Shown: positions 1-9,341, counted from the first letter of the stretch. The stretch is DNA of 64,000 bases from Caloramator mitchellensis (GCF_001440545.1 NZ_LKHP01000007.1:54030-118029), one strand, 5' to 3'. Made by a program: numbers and translations. Notes: a model not told the origin generated them from the letters alone.

Positions 1-416
1 TGACCACCAGATAGTGCCTTTGGTTTTCTGTCAAGAAGATGTTCAATATCAAGTATCTTTGCAGCTTCTCTAACCTTTTTATCTATAACATCCTTTGGAA
101 CCTTTCTTAATTTAAGACCAAACGCCATGTTTTCATATACCGACATATGTGGATAAAGAGCATAATTTTGGAATACCATAGCAATATCCCTATCCTTTGG
201 TGCCACATCGTTCATCAGCTTATCTCCAATGTAAAGTTCACCAGATGAAATTTCCTCAAGTCCTGCAATCATTCTAAGAGTCGTAGACTTACCACATCCT
301 GATGGTCCAACGAGAACGACGAACTCCTTGTCCTCAATGTCTAGATTTACATCCTTAACCGCAGTAACATTTCCTGGGTAAACCTTATAAACATTCTTTA
401 ATAATACTTTTGCCAT
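1..416 (-). CDS. Sugar ABC transporter ATP-binding protein, MsmX/UgpC/MalK type (5' part only)
   Basis: The gene runs off the left edge, leaving 138 codons from an ATG at 416 preceded by an AGGGGG-type ribosome-binding site. The translation has a Walker A motif GPSGCGKST, the Q-loop segment [14 protein letters not shown] and the start of the signature motif (ALSGG) at the window edge. That residue order is typical of MsmX/UgpC ATPases, which energise carbohydrate importers in the CUT1 class. The disaccharide importer at 5.4-8.3 kb has two permeases and a binding protein but no ATPase, so this protein is the likely partner. That pairing is inference, because such ATPases are often shared by several importers. 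The C-terminal regulatory domain lies outside the window. Confidence 0.9.
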   Translation of the reverse strand, partial: MAKVLLKNVYKVYPGNVTAVKDVNLDIEDKEFVVLVGPSGCGKSTTLRMIAGLEEISSGELYIGDKLMNDVAPKDRDIAMVFQNYALYPHMSVYENMAFGLKLRKVPKDVIDKKVREAAKILDIEHLLDRKPKALSGG

Positions 417-462
417 AATTATCCCCCTCAAGTTCAAACTTTAATAAAATATTATCATACAA

Positions 463-486
463 AAAAAATGCCTTAAATAGTTAAGG
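463..486 (-). terminator. Weak intrinsic terminator after the 49-aa ORF
   Basis: Read on the minus strand, CCTTAA-CTAT-TTAAGG forms a 6-bp stem followed by C, A and eight T. The stem is AT-rich, so the call is weak. Its place just after the stop codon of the small ORF at 519-668 supports it. Confidence 0.4.
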
Positions 487-518
487 TATATGAATAAGTT
501 AGTCAATTTTCACAAAGT

Positions 519-668
519 TTATATCACGTCATGAAACGTTTGATGATTTTTATTTCTTTCTTCTTTTTTATTATTCTTCCGTGTAAAAAAATTCACTATT
601 TCCTGTAGCTTTTTTCTAAACCTTAACCATCTAATACTAATAACCTTAGGTTCGCTTCCCTTAGTCAT
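519..668 (-). CDS. Small basic protein of 49 aa, unknown
   Basis: This short open frame starts at ATG 668 and ends with TAA at 519. It fills most of an otherwise empty 311-bp gap. The predicted protein begins MTKGSEPKVISIRWLRFRKK and is rich in Lys, Arg and Asn, with no membrane segment or known motif that I recognise. A GGGGTG ribosome-binding site lies 5 nt before the start. A near-consensus promoter lies just upstream (699-727) and a weak hairpin plus T-run follows (463-486). Those signals make a translated gene more likely than a random frame, but the product is unidentified. An AAACGTTT palindrome at about 534-541 sits inside the coding region. Confidence 0.45.
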   Translation of the reverse strand: MTKGSEPKVISIRWLRFRKKLQEIVNFFTRKNNKKEERNKNHQTFHDVI

Positions 669-698
669 AACCCCACCCCAAATTACTATTCTAATTTA

Positions 699-727
699 AT
701 TATATATGCTATTCTATTTTTTTACAA
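699..727 (-). promoter_or_regulatory. Promoter, sigma-A type, for the 49-aa ORF
   Basis: On the minus strand TTGTAA (722-727) and TATAAT (699-704) are separated by exactly 17 nt. The predicted start near 692 leaves a leader of about 24 nt before the ATG at 668. Confidence 0.7.
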
Positions 728-1852
728 TTAAAATTGTTTGATTTGTCTGAATTTTTTGGTTTCAATATTATATACCCAATCCCCCCTTAATCTCTTCTCT
801 TCATCGGTAGCATTTGGTTTTACTTCCACGGAAAAAACAAATTCATTTTTTGATATAAAAAAAGGATTAATGGTTGAAAACACATCACTTTTGAATTGTT
901 TTACAAACTCAAGTTCTAATGAACTTCCATCTTCACCTTTATATCCCTTAATCTCTCTTTTTCCTCTATTGTCGCTTATTTCAGTTAGTATTGTTTTACC
1001 ATCTGGAGAAAGGGTTATTATTTGAATTATCTTGTTCGAATAAAAATCCAAGGATTTTATCTTTATCTCTTTCTTTTCCCTTTGTCGTTCTTCTTCCGAC
1101 TTTTGCTCTTCTCCTCCGCCGCCTTCACCTTTTTGGTCTTGACCTTGTCCTTTTTGACCATTCTGTGCCATATTAAACGCCTCTTCATCGAGTCTAACGA
1201 TACCAATATATGAATCAACATCTATACTCGATACTATTGCAATTTTACCTTCTGAATCAATAGCACAGGGCCCCAATTTTTTCTTTGGAACCTTGAATTT
1301 TTGTTCTGGATAAATTATGTTCTGTGCTGAAGTAAAGGCAGGAAAATCTTCTATTGAAACAATAAATTCCCCCTGTGCATTATCGCCGGTTTTTTTATAA
1401 AGTGAATTCCCCTTTGAATAAAGTTCAATAGAATCTTCCTTTTTAATCTCGTCTATCAATAGCTTGCCATTCTTTGAAGTAAGTTTATACTTAAATGTGT
1501 CATCAGAAAAATAAGGATAAGCATTGTAAGCGTTAAAAATATGCACTTTAAATTCCGATTCTTTACTTATCTCACCTTCTTCAATTTTGTATCCAACCGG
1601 ATGAGGATTTTCATTTTTAACGACCTCTTTATAATTTTCGATTAACTTTGGACTATAATATGATAGCATGGCATTTGTATCTCTTTTTATTGCATGAAAT
1701 AAATAGTTGTTTAAAAACTCCTCAGCAGCTTTTTTATCTATGGTTGTATTTTGAACTTCCTTTTTGTCCGAACTTTCCTTTTTTTCTTCATCTGGACATC
1801 CTGTAAATAATATCATAGATACTGCAATGATTATAAGTAAAAACCTTTTCAT
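728..1852 (-). CDS. Predicted lipoprotein with low-complexity linker, unknown
   Basis: The protein has 374 aa. A lipoprotein signal peptide ends in the lipobox LFTGC (Cys19), so it should be anchored on the outer face of the membrane. Residues of about 40-140 form a compact region that could be an NTF2-like (DUF4878-type) domain; this is a guess from its pattern. A Gly/Gln/Glu/Lys-rich linker of about 35 residues follows near residue 240. The C-terminal part contains SPDGKT-like strands reminiscent of TolB/WD40-type beta-propeller repeats. No catalytic motif is visible. It stands alone between the small ORF unit and the divergent YkvI-type gene. Confidence 0.75.
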   Translation of the reverse strand: MKRFLLIIIAVSMILFTGCPDEEKKESSDKKEVQNTTIDKKAAEEFLNNYLFHAIKRDTNAMLSYYSPKLIENYKEVVKNENPHPVGYKIEEGEISKESEFKVHIFNAYNAYPYFSDDTFKYKLTSKNGKLLIDEIKKEDSIELYSKGNSLYKKTGDNAQGEFIVSIEDFPAFTSAQNIIYPEQKFKVPKKKLGPCAIDSEGKIAIVSSIDVDSYIGIVRLDEEAFNMAQNGQKGQGQDQKGEGGGGEEQKSEEERQREKKEIKIKSLDFYSNKIIQIITLSPDGKTILTEISDNRGKREIKGYKGEDGSSLELEFVKQFKSDVFSTINPFFISKNEFVFSVEVKPNATDEEKRLRGDWVYNIETKKFRQIKQF

Positions 1853-1949
1853 TCAATCACCACCTCATATGTTTATTATACCCTTTAGTTTGCATTATTA
1901 TTATTTTGACTGCATATAGTATTTTAGCAGCTTTTTTTGAGGTGATATT

Positions 1950-2996
1950 GTGAAGACTTTAAAATACGCTTTTGTTTTCGTTGGAACCATTATAGGCGCA
2001 GGTCTTGCATCCGGTCAGGAAATACTTCAGTTTTTTAGTATGTATGGTAAAAAAGGTATTTTAGGAATACTTATTTGTTTTGTTTTATATGTTTTTCTAT
2101 CTCAGATAATAATTAAGTTATCTATAAAATATAAATTAAAATCCTATAGCGACTACTTAAAATTTGTTCTTGGAAAACAGTTCGGTTTTTTTAGCGATTT
2201 AATAATTACTTTTTTTATATTTAGCAGCAATGTTATAATGATTTCAGGCTCTGCAACTTTGCTTTATGAAAATTTTGGCTTTAGAAAAAATTACGCCGTT
2301 ATTTTTGTTTCATTAGTAGTCTTGATAATTTCCCTTTTTTCTACAAAGGGGCTCATAGAAATAAATTCAATCATCGTCCCCTTTTCAACTTTAACTATTA
2401 TATTACTCGGATATTTTGTTCTGTCATCAGAAATAAAGACATTTGAAGAAATAGTTGAAATATATAAACCTTTTAAGAGCAATTGGCTTTTTTCTTCATT
2501 TATATATGCTTCCTTTAACATAATGTCAATAATAGGAGTATTTTCTCCTATTGCTAATGAAGAAAAAAACAAAGGAGCCTTAATCTATGGCTCCTTAATT
2601 GGAAGTTTACTTTTAACTATAATAGCATTAATAATTAACTTTTCGATACTATCCTATTATCCGCAAAGTTTTTCAAAGGAAATACCTAATATTTACATCG
2701 CCAAATTTTATGGCAACATTTTACCAAACTTATTAATGATTGCAATTTGGCTTGAGATGATTTCAACCGAAATCAGCGATATTTACTCTCTTGCAAAGCG
2801 TTTTAGCGGAAGCTTCAACCTAAGTTATAGGCAAATTGTTTTAATTATCATTTCTGTCTCATTGCCATTTTCATTTATTAGCTTTTCAAATTTAATTAAA
2901 ACTATTTATCCAGTTTATGGCCTAATAAGTTTTATATTAATTTTATCAAGCTTAATAAAATCTTTAATTTTAAAGAGGCATTTTTTCCTTAACTAA
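1950..2996 (+). CDS. YkvI-type integral membrane protein (APC-superfamily-like permease)
   Basis: The protein has 348 aa and starts at GTG 1950, with a GAGGTG ribosome-binding site 5 nt upstream. About ten hydrophobic segments span its length. The N-terminus (VGTIIGAGLASGQEILQFF) matches the pattern of the YkvI family, which is distantly related to APC-type amino-acid permeases with an unwound first helix (the GAGLASG stretch). The substrate is unknown. It is divergent from the lipoprotein gene. Its last 27 bp overlap the 3' end of the convergent GH65 gene, so both stop codons lie inside each other's coding sequence. Confidence 0.8.
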   Translation: MKTLKYAFVFVGTIIGAGLASGQEILQFFSMYGKKGILGILICFVLYVFLSQIIIKLSIKYKLKSYSDYLKFVLGKQFGFFSDLIITFFIFSSNVIMISGSATLLYENFGFRKNYAVIFVSLVVLIISLFSTKGLIEINSIIVPFSTLTIILLGYFVLSSEIKTFEEIVEIYKPFKSNWLFSSFIYASFNIMSIIGVFSPIANEEKNKGALIYGSLIGSLLLTIIALIINFSILSYYPQSFSKEIPNIYIAKFYGNILPNLLMIAIWLEMISTEISDIYSLAKRFSGSFNLSYRQIVLIIISVSLPFSFISFSNLIKTIYPVYGLISFILILSSLIKSLILKRHFFLN

Positions 2997-5300
2997 CTCG
3001 GATTTCTTAAGTTCTACTTCTTTTTCATAGAAGTTAATATTAATTCCTTGTCCTTCGATTAGCTCAAAGCTAACTGTTTCTTTTTCAACAGTAACTTTAA
3101 TTAATCTTCCTTTATAGTTTACCTTAAAGCTATATTTGTTCCAATGTCCTGGTATAATAGGCTTAAATGATATCTTATCACTATATATTCTAAATCCACC
3201 AAAGCCAAAGACTATTCCCATCCAAGAACCAGCCATGTTAGCAGCATGAATTCCATCTTTGGTATTTCCATGGTGGTCATCAAGATCCATTCTTGCTGTT
3301 CTCATGAAATACTCGTATGCTTTTTCAGTGTAACCTATATCGCAGGCAACTATACTGAATACACATGGAGATAACGATGAATCATGCGTTGTAACCTTTT
3401 CATAATATTCATAATCCCTAATCTTTTGCTCTTTATCGAATTTTTCACCATGTAGGAAAAGAGCAAGAACCCAGTCAGCCTGTTTGCATACTTGATGTCT
3501 ATAAATAACAAGCGGATGATAATTTAAAAGAAGAGGATATTTTTCCTTTGGAGTATTTTCAAAGTCCCAAACTTTTTTATTTAGGAATGTGTCATCCTGA
3601 GCGTGTATTTTTAATCTTTCATCATATGGTATATACATATTATCCGCTGCTCTTTTCCATTCAGCAATTTCACTTTCATCAAGTTGTATTTTTTCCTTTA
3701 GTTTGTAATAAATATTTTCATATTTTTCTTTTAATAAATTGGACACATAATATGCAAAATCCAGGTGGTCCTTTGCCATTATATTAGTGTAGGCGTTGTT
3801 GTTAACGACTGCAGTATATTCGTCAGGTCCTGTTACTCCATCAATGCAAAAGCCTTTACCTTCTGCATAGTGCCCCAAATCAGCAAATATCCTTGCTGTT
3901 TCAAACAATATTTCCGCTCCATAATTTACAAGGAATTCATAGTCCCCAGTGGCTTCAAAATACTTTTTAATAGCGTAGGCAATATCAGCATTTATATGAT
4001 ATTGTGCCGTTGATGCTGGATAATATGCCGAACATTCTTCACCATTTATTGTTCTCCAAGGATAAAGAGCCCCCTTGTTGTGTGACATTTGTCGTGCTCT
4101 TTCCCTTGCCTTATCTAAAGTATTGTATCTATATTCAAGCAGTTTCCTTGCAACTTCCGGCTTTGTATAAGTGAACAAAGGAATTATATACATTTCCGTA
4201 TCCCAGAAATAGTGCCCCTCATAGCCTTCGCCTGTCAATCCCTTGGCTGCTATATTAGTAAATCCGTCTCTACCAACAGATTGTAGAATATGGAACATGT
4301 TAAACCTAATACCTTGCTGTAAAAACAAATCCCCGTATATTTCTATATCAGCCATATCCCAGAATTTTTTCAAGTATAGCCCCTGTTCTTCCTTTATTCT
4401 ATTGAATCCAGCTTCTGTTGCTTTATTTAAAACTTCAACAGCCTTATTTTCAGCTTCATTTTCATTATAATCTCTTGTTGTAGCATAGGTTATATATTTA
4501 TCTAACACTGTTTCTTTATTTCTATTAGCATTTATATCATAAATAAGTCCTATTTTATAATCATCCTCAATTACATTTGTGTTATATCCATCTTCAGTGT
4601 TTATTATATTATCTACAATACAAAGCAGCTTAAAATTTGAGTTCTTAGTCATTGCAGTCATCTTCAGTCTATTTTCAGCCGCACTTTTTTCGTCAATTTT
4701 AAGTGGTCTTCCTGAAATACCCGAACCAACCCTTGGGTCGTCCTCAGCAGAAAGATTCTTGACATCTCCATCTATTAGTGAAACAATTTTAATTTTACCG
4801 TCAAAATTTAAAGGCCTAACTATTAATCTAACTGCTGCAAGGTGTTTTTCATTAAAACTAACCAATCTTTCTGTTTTTATTTCTACTTCCTTACCAGTTT
4901 TTGTCTTCCATACTACTTCCCTTTTAAGTGTTGCTTCCTTGAAATCAAGCTCTCTTCTATATTTTTGTATTATTGATTCTGACATATTAAACTCTTCATC
5001 GTCGACTATAACTTTAATAACCTTTGCATTCAATACATTAAGCATAGTCTGACCAATTTCCGGGAAAGCATATGCCTTTTCGCCGTATTTTATTTGATGG
5101 GTATCATAAAATCCATTCAAATACGTTCCTTCAACTGTATACCTTTTATCCTTCAAACCTTCTTCAAAATTGCCCCTCATACCAATATATCCGTTACCAA
5201 TTGAAAATAATGTTTCATTTTTTAGGCTATTGTCCAAATCAAAAGTTTCCTCAATAATTTTCCATTCATCAAGTAGAATATCATTTTTTAGCTCATTCAT
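2970..5300 (-). CDS. Glycoside hydrolase family 65 disaccharide phosphorylase (maltose/trehalose/kojibiose type)
   Basis: This family splits an alpha-linked glucose disaccharide with inorganic phosphate to give beta-glucose 1-phosphate and glucose. The 776-aa protein is the usual length. The ATG at 5300 is chosen over the upstream frame opening at 5354 because AAAGGGG lies 8 nt before it. The general-acid Glu is in GPDEY (about residue 494), and the WDTEMY and KQADWVLA blocks are typical of the phosphorylase branch. The disaccharide cannot be told from sequence alone. It is the last gene of the LacI-permease-permease-binding protein operon. No beta-phosphoglucomutase gene, the usual neighbour, is present in the window. 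Confidence 0.88.
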   Translation of the reverse strand: MNELKNDILLDEWKIIEETFDLDNSLKNETLFSIGNGYIGMRGNFEEGLKDKRYTVEGTYLNGFYDTHQIKYGEKAYAFPEIGQTMLNVLNAKVIKVIVDDEEFNMSESIIQKYRRELDFKEATLKREVVWKTKTGKEVEIKTERLVSFNEKHLAAVRLIVRPLNFDGKIKIVSLIDGDVKNLSAEDDPRVGSGISGRPLKIDEKSAAENRLKMTAMTKNSNFKLLCIVDNIINTEDGYNTNVIEDDYKIGLIYDINANRNKETVLDKYITYATTRDYNENEAENKAVEVLNKATEAGFNRIKEEQGLYLKKFWDMADIEIYGDLFLQQGIRFNMFHILQSVGRDGFTNIAAKGLTGEGYEGHYFWDTEMYIIPLFTYTKPEVARKLLEYRYNTLDKARERARQMSHNKGALYPWRTINGEECSAYYPASTAQYHINADIAYAIKKYFEATGDYEFLVNYGAEILFETARIFADLGHYAEGKGFCIDGVTGPDEYTAVVNNNAYTNIMAKDHLDFAYYVSNLLKEKYENIYYKLKEKIQLDESEIAEWKRAADNMYIPYDERLKIHAQDDTFLNKKVWDFENTPKEKYPLLLNYHPLVIYRHQVCKQADWVLALFLHGEKFDKEQKIRDYEYYEKVTTHDSSLSPCVFSIVACDIGYTEKAYEYFMRTARMDLDDHHGNTKDGIHAANMAGSWMGIVFGFGGFRIYSDKISFKPIIPGHWNKYSFKVNYKGRLIKVTVEKETVSFELIEGQGININFYEKEVELKKSELVKEKMPL

Positions 5301-5353
5301 TGCAGCATCCCCTTTCTTTATAAAATTTGGCATGCACAAGGCATGCCAAATCA

Positions 5354-6592
5354 TTACTTGCCAGCTTTTTTCTTAGCTTCCTCGATAACATTATGATACT
5401 TGTCAAGAGTAGCCTTAACGTCCTTGCCGTCAACAACTATTTCTTTTAAAGCATCGTTAACTGCCTTGTCAACATCTGCCCAGTAAACAAGGTTTGGTCT
5501 TGGTTCAGCAACCTTCATTGCTTCATTTATAGCATCAAAATATGGCTTTTGCCAATCTTCAACCTGTGCATAAGCATCTGTTCTTGCTGATGGCCATGCA
5601 AGTTTTGAAGCAAGCTTTTCTTGAACTTCCTTTGACATTAAGTATTCAATGAATTTCAATGCCAATTCCTTATTTGGTGAACCTACTGGAATTCCAAGAA
5701 CGTCTCCTCCAAGAACCTTTGAAGCCTTAACAGGTCCTGCAAATCCGCCGTAAGCCTTTATTTCCTTCTTTCCGCCGTCCTTAACTATTACATTAACTCC
5801 AAATGGCCAGTTAGCTGCAAGATACATCGATTCTTCTGCAAGGAATCTGTTAGTTGTATTCCAGTCAGCCTTCAATGAATCTGGTGAAAGGTATGGCCAT
5901 AATTGTTTTAAGAATGTATAAGCCTTAACACTTCCTTCATCGTTTAATACAAGTGGGTCCCCGCCTGCTTGTCTTATGAATTCAAACAATTGAACTGTAG
6001 TATTTCCATCGAATACTGCCTTAATACCAACTTTGCCTACCTTTTCCTTTTCTTTTAATGTTTTAGCTACATTTAATAATTCGTCCCAATTTGTTGGAGG
6101 CTTTAGTCCATATTGACTTAACTTTGCTTCGTTATAGAAATTAATTTCAACGTTTGGTCTGAATGGGAAGAAGTATAGCTTTCCATCAAATTCTCCAACT
6201 GAAACAAGAGAAGGAATTATTTCTGCTGGAATTCTGCTTCTGAATTCTGAAATATCTTCAACAAGTCCCTTATCTACAAGTGGAGCAAGTGCCATATTGT
6301 CCTGAGCAATAAGGTCTATTTCTGTTTTTCCTGCTTGCTTCATAGCTTCAAGCTTTTTAACAACGTCGCCTGATTCTACTTGAACAGCTTCAATCTTGCA
6401 GTTGTTAGCCTGTTCGAATGCTGGGAAAATATCTTCCCTCATAACCTTCCATTCTTCTTCTCCAAGACCCATTGTGATTCTTAGAGTTGTTGGCTCTGCT
6501 GGCTTTTCAGCTTCTTTTTTGCTGCAGCCTGCAAATAAACTCATAACTAAAGATACAGATAGTAGAATAGCAATAAGTTTTTTGAGTTTCAT
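5354..6592 (-). CDS. Sugar ABC transporter substrate-binding lipoprotein (family 1, MalE-like)
   Basis: The protein has 412 aa and starts MKLKKLIAILLSVSLVMSLF, with a lipobox at FAGC (Cys23). The mature part has the layout of cluster-1 carbohydrate-binding proteins, with the characteristic region around PVGSPNKELALKFIEYLMS and a closing KYHNVIEEA helix. It should capture the disaccharide outside the cell and hand it to the two permeases encoded just upstream. AAAGGGGG precedes the ATG. The GH65 phosphorylase gene follows within about 55 bp, so uptake and intracellular phosphorolysis are probably coupled. Confidence 0.92.
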   Translation of the reverse strand: MKLKKLIAILLSVSLVMSLFAGCSKKEAEKPAEPTTLRITMGLGEEEWKVMREDIFPAFEQANNCKIEAVQVESGDVVKKLEAMKQAGKTEIDLIAQDNMALAPLVDKGLVEDISEFRSRIPAEIIPSLVSVGEFDGKLYFFPFRPNVEINFYNEAKLSQYGLKPPTNWDELLNVAKTLKEKEKVGKVGIKAVFDGNTTVQLFEFIRQAGGDPLVLNDEGSVKAYTFLKQLWPYLSPDSLKADWNTTNRFLAEESMYLAANWPFGVNVIVKDGGKKEIKAYGGFAGPVKASKVLGGDVLGIPVGSPNKELALKFIEYLMSKEVQEKLASKLAWPSARTDAYAQVEDWQKPYFDAINEAMKVAEPRPNLVYWADVDKAVNDALKEIVVDGKDVKATLDKYHNVIEEAKKKAGK

Positions 6593-6637
6593 CTATAATC
6601 CCCCTTTAATATTTATTTTAACTGCACATGGCAGTTT

Positions 6638-7459
6638 TTAACCCTTTATCGCACCGCCTAGGTAATCCGACCTTATATATCTTTGCAGTGCAAAAGTAAT
6701 TATTAAAACAGGAATTGTTAGTATAGTTGAATATGCAGCCTGCTGGAAGAAACCACCTCTTAAAACATAGTAGTAAATCTGTAAAGGCAACGTCTTTGTT
6801 GTTAGCGAAAGATATAGTGCGTAGGTGAATTCATTCCATGAATTAAGCCATGTAAACATCGCAGCTACCGCAAGCCCTGGAGCAGCTACTGGCAATACTA
6901 TTTTTAATAAAGTTCTTATTCTGCCCGCACCATCGATTGATGCCGCCTCCTCCAAGTCCAATGGAATCGTTTCAAATGTTGAAACTAAAATCCACGCTAT
7001 AAATGGCAGCTGTTCTATAAGATGTGCAAGCACCAACCCTATATTTTTATCGAGCAAATTCCATTTTAAAAATGTTACAGAAATAGGAAGTGCAATTCCT
7101 ACGTTTGGAAACATTCTTGTAAAGAAAAGTGTTAGTATTATTCCATATTTTATTTTTCTATCAAACCTTGAAATAGCATAGGAAGCAGGTGCAGAAACAA
7201 TTAACGCTAAAATCATAGTCAATGTCGCCACTATAAAACTCTTGTAGAGGGGAGGCCACAAGTTACCCGACTTAAACACCTGCTCCCAATGTTTAAACTC
7301 AAACCTTGTAATTAAAAATTTAGGGCTGGAAGTTAAAACATCTTCCGGAACTGCAAACGATACCCTAAATAGTATATATACAGGAATTATCATAAATAAA
7401 ACAATGATTATTATTCCCATGTAAAACATCGATTTACCAAGTAATTTATTATTTGCCAT
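6638..7459 (-). CDS. Sugar ABC transporter permease, MalG type
   Basis: The protein has 273 aa and six predicted membrane helices. The EAA loop is clear (EEAASIDGAGRIRTLLKIVLP), which is the contact site for the ATPase. The N-terminal helix and the segment VLTSSPKFLI are typical of the shorter MalG-type subunit. Its start overlaps the end of the preceding permease gene by 11 bp, which suggests translational coupling. Together with the MalF-type subunit it would form the membrane channel of the disaccharide importer. Confidence 0.92.
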   Translation of the reverse strand: MANNKLLGKSMFYMGIIIIVLFMIIPVYILFRVSFAVPEDVLTSSPKFLITRFEFKHWEQVFKSGNLWPPLYKSFIVATLTMILALIVSAPASYAISRFDRKIKYGIILTLFFTRMFPNVGIALPISVTFLKWNLLDKNIGLVLAHLIEQLPFIAWILVSTFETIPLDLEEAASIDGAGRIRTLLKIVLPVAAPGLAVAAMFTWLNSWNEFTYALYLSLTTKTLPLQIYYYVLRGGFFQQAAYSTILTIPVLIITFALQRYIRSDYLGGAIKG

Positions 7460-8306
7460 GTCTTACTCCCTCCCCTCGGTCAACGATTCTGAAGTATAAG
7501 AACATAAATATTATTATAATCAGCAATAGAATAGTAGACGAAGCCGCTGAAGCATTTAAGTTGTTGTATGAGTATTCATCATAGGCATATGTTGCAAGGA
7601 ATGGAGTAACTCTTCCTGCAAGTATTTTTGGAAGTTCAAATATTCTAAATGAGTCAACTGCTCTTAAAATCATGGTCATAGTTATAGATGGCTTTAATAA
7701 AGGCAATGTAACGCTAAAAAATGTCTGAGTTTTCGATGCCCCATCGATTGCACTTGCCTCATAAACTTCTGATGGAATCGATTCCAAACCAGCCAAAAGC
7801 AAAAGCACCACTACCGGCAGTACCTTCCATGAGTCTGCAATTGCAATAACAAATATATTTTTTATCCCCCCCGAAGTCCACGCTATAGGCTTTGATATTA
7901 TTCCTAACGTATAGAGCAATTTGTTTAAGTAACCCTGTGTTCCAAATATATAAAGTAGAGTAACACCAGAAACAAGGGTCGGAACACCCATCGGAAGTAA
8001 AACTAAAGATCTTACAAGTCCCTTTCCTCTAAATTCATACTTTAGTGCCATTGCAATAAAAAGACCAACCACAAGTTGAAAAGTTAAACCAACAAACGTA
8101 ACTGCAATCGTGTTAAATATTGCCATCCTAAAATCCTTTTTAGCAAACAAATATTGATAAGTAGTAATTCCAATTGCCCCTGTATCTTTATCCTGGAAGC
8201 TCAGAAGAATAGTTTTAAATATTGGTAAAATAGTAAATCCAAGAATATACAGTGCAAGTGGAAGTATTAGAATGATTTCAAAGGCATTTTTTTTCAAAAA
8301 CTTCAT
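7449..8306 (-). CDS. Sugar ABC transporter permease, MalF type
   Basis: The start is placed at ATG 8306, which has AAAGGGGG 7 nt upstream; the open frame continues to 8330 but lacks a better signal. The 285-aa product has six membrane helices and the EAA loop YEASAIDGASKTQTFFSVTLP. It is the second channel subunit of the CUT1 importer. The LacI-type regulator gene ends only 2 bp upstream and the MalG-type gene overlaps its 3' end, so the genes are almost certainly one transcript. Confidence 0.92.
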   Translation of the reverse strand: MKFLKKNAFEIILILPLALYILGFTILPIFKTILLSFQDKDTGAIGITTYQYLFAKKDFRMAIFNTIAVTFVGLTFQLVVGLFIAMALKYEFRGKGLVRSLVLLPMGVPTLVSGVTLLYIFGTQGYLNKLLYTLGIISKPIAWTSGGIKNIFVIAIADSWKVLPVVVLLLLAGLESIPSEVYEASAIDGASKTQTFFSVTLPLLKPSITMTMILRAVDSFRIFELPKILAGRVTPFLATYAYDEYSYNNLNASAASSTILLLIIIIFMFLYFRIVDRGEGVRHGK

Positions 8307-8308
8307 TC

Positions 8309-9316
8309 TCAATCCCCCTTTAATTTGCATGAGCTTCTTTCAACTAGTTCAAACTCAAGAACTTCTCCTTTTTCTATTTCTTCACCCTGTATTAGCTTTA
8401 ATAGTTTTTCCATCCCCTTAGCTCCCATTTCGTATCTCGGCTGCTTAATGGTAGTAATTGGAGGATAAAAATACTGTGCAAGTTCTATTCCATCGAATCC
8501 AATAAGCGAAAAATCATCGGGTATTTTAAATCCGTGCTGCATTGCACATGAGGCAGCACCAACTGCCATAGTATCCGATGCAGCAAATATTGCACTAGGC
8601 TTGTCTTTTAATTTAATAATCTTTAGCATATTTTGAAAGCCGCTTTTGAATTTATAATCTCCATGAAAAATATAATCTTCCCTGACTGCAATTTTATTTT
8701 CTGTTAGTGCTCTTTTATATCCTTCTATTCTTGGGATACCAGCATTAGGATCATCGTTTTTACCTGCAAGCATTGCAATTTTATTGTGCCCGAGCTTAAT
8801 CAGATACTCGGTAGCCTTATAAGCAGCTTCTTCATTATCTATAGTAACGCTGTGGAATTCTTCGTTTTTGTCCTTGGTTGCAATTAAAACAACCGGAATA
8901 TTAATTTTTCTAAAATCCTTTTTCAATTTATCGTTTATCGTATTACTGATAAATAAAATGCCATCCACTTTCTTTTCCTTTAAAGTGATTAATGCTTCTT
9001 TTTCCTTTTCTCTTTTTAAATCTGTATTTAAAAGGATTATATTATATTTATATTTATTGGCAATATCCTCTATTCCTCTAACTATATCAGAATAAAAGGC
9101 ACTTGAAATATCTGGAATCATAACCCCAATTGAATTAGTAGATTTAATCTTTAAACTTCTTGCTATAGCATTTGGATTATAATCAAGTTCCTTGATTGCT
9201 TCTAATACCTTTTTTTTAGTTTCCTCTGATACCGAAGGGTGATTATTCAATACCCTTGATACAGTTCCTAATCCTACCCCTGCTTTTTTGGCTACATCCT
9301 TTATTGTAGCTGTCAT
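8309..9316 (-). CDS. LacI-family transcriptional regulator
   Basis: The protein has 335 aa. The N-terminal helix-turn-helix (ATIKDVAKKAGVGLGTVSRV, residues of about 3-22) and hinge helix (YNPNAIARSL) are canonical. The rest is a periplasmic-binding-protein-like effector domain, with DGILFIS and SLIGFDG segments. It is the first gene of the disaccharide operon. A perfect 12-bp palindrome (GGAAACGTTTCC) lies between the promoter and the ribosome-binding site, so autoregulation and sugar-induced relief are likely. The inducer is presumably the imported sugar or a product of it. Confidence 0.93.
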   Translation of the reverse strand: MTATIKDVAKKAGVGLGTVSRVLNNHPSVSEETKKKVLEAIKELDYNPNAIARSLKIKSTNSIGVMIPDISSAFYSDIVRGIEDIANKYKYNIILLNTDLKREKEKEALITLKEKKVDGILFISNTINDKLKKDFRKINIPVVLIATKDKNEEFHSVTIDNEEAAYKATEYLIKLGHNKIAMLAGKNDDPNAGIPRIEGYKRALTENKIAVREDYIFHGDYKFKSGFQNMLKIIKLKDKPSAIFAASDTMAVGAASCAMQHGFKIPDDFSLIGFDGIELAQYFYPPITTIKQPRYEMGAKGMEKLLKLIQGEEIEKGEVLEFELVERSSCKLKGD

Positions 9317-9329
9317 TTTATCACCTCTT

Positions 9330-9341
9330 GGAAACGTTTCC
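9330..9341 (-). promoter_or_regulatory. LacI/CcpA-type operator upstream of the disaccharide operon
   Basis: GGAAACGTTTCC is a perfect 12-bp palindrome with the central CG typical of LacI-family operators. It lies right after the predicted transcription start and 14 bp before the ATG of the LacI-type gene, where a bound repressor would block transcription. It also resembles a cre site, so CcpA is an alternative ligand. Confidence 0.8.

Noticed and set aside
532..543. Operator-like TGAAACGTTTGA resembling the LacI site at 9330
   Set aside because: Only the central 8 bp are palindromic and it lies inside the small ORF at 519-668, where it encodes Gln-Thr-Phe-His. Too weak to call as a second site of the regulator.
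4579..5052. 157-codon plus-strand frame inside the GH65 gene
   Set aside because: A shadow of the phosphorylase gene; Ser/Leu-rich composition as expected from reverse-strand reading.
5301..5354. Upstream extension of the GH65 frame (18 extra codons)
   Set aside because: The internal ATG at 5300 has a strong ribosome-binding site, and the extension would run right up to the stop of the binding protein gene.
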